From assembly GCA_012274165.1 (NCBI GenBank), contig JAAPAA010000156.1, positions 1 through 12,485 on the forward strand: a stretch of DNA of 12,485 bases, given 5' to 3'. The notes under the pieces are model-generated. The model did no database searches, had not been told where the DNA came from, and was given only the letters and a program-made list of their open reading frames with translations. This DNA comes from Thiobacillaceae bacterium. GTDB lineage: Bacteria > Pseudomonadota > Gammaproteobacteria > Burkholderiales > Thiobacillaceae. Shown piece after piece: positions 12,443 through 12,485 of the stretch. The position numbers and the translations under genes are program-made. Within the stretch, counting starts at the first letter, position 1; each line of letters starts with the position of its first letter.

Positions 12443-12485
12443 AACATCGCGCTGGGGCAGAAACGCGCCGACGGCGTGAAGAAAA
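12443..12485 (+). pseudogene. pal: Pal coding remnant after the in-frame stop, cut by window edge
   Basis: Translated in the same frame as pal, these bases read NIALGQKRADGVKK, which is the expected continuation of Pal after EY. No base has been gained or lost; only the tyrosine codon is replaced by TAA. The rest of the domain lies beyond the window. Confidence 0.75.

Overview
The window looks like a piece of a betaproteobacterial chromosome. It is GC-rich, and its backbone is the conserved block yebC - ruvC - ruvA - ruvB - ybgC - tolQ - tolR - tolA - tolB - pal, whose proteins read like the proteobacterial families. The gene content resembles Hydrogenophilales/Nitrosomonadales-type genomes, but that placement is an inference and no ribosomal RNA is present to test it. 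I see no tRNA, rRNA, CRISPR array, insertion sequence or phage gene.

Layout. (1) 1-637, + strand: the C-terminal half of a type II NADH:quinone oxidoreductase (ndh). (2) 678-1803, - strand: an accessory toxin-antitoxin pair, an Xre/MbcA/ParS-type antitoxin followed by a RES-domain toxin. Its start is preceded by an AT-rich region with an inverted repeat. (3) 1895-2893, - strand: a ROK-family fructokinase (mak) with a plausible terminator just after it. (4) 2935-8307, + strand: yebC and the Holliday-junction genes ruvC, ruvA and ruvB. Two unrelated membrane-protein genes are interleaved: a UbiA/MenA-type prenyltransferase between ruvC and ruvA, and a two-TM sensor diguanylate cyclase (GGDEF) between ruvA and ruvB. 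(5) 8339-12485, + strand: the Tol-Pal envelope operon ybgC-tolQRAB-pal. The pal frame carries an in-frame TAA, after which recognisable Pal sequence continues in the same frame to the window edge.

How the genes work together. RuvAB migrates and RuvC cuts Holliday junctions. TolQRA is a proton-driven inner-membrane motor that acts through TolB and Pal to constrict and stabilise the outer membrane at division. The + strand genes are packed with 4-bp overlaps or gaps of a few bases, so a long co-transcribed and translationally coupled unit is likely. Two junctions (prenyltransferase/ruvA and ruvB/ybgC) carry small direct repeats of stop/start sequence. These create mini reading frames of 6 and 8 codons that end at or just before the next gene's start.

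I found no clearly new multi-gene system. The observations most worth checking are the pal nonsense codon, the repeat-built mini-ORFs at two gene junctions, the two extra genes inside the ruv cluster, and the RES toxin-antitoxin locus with its likely operator. All coordinates, motifs and repeats were read by eye; no database search was made.
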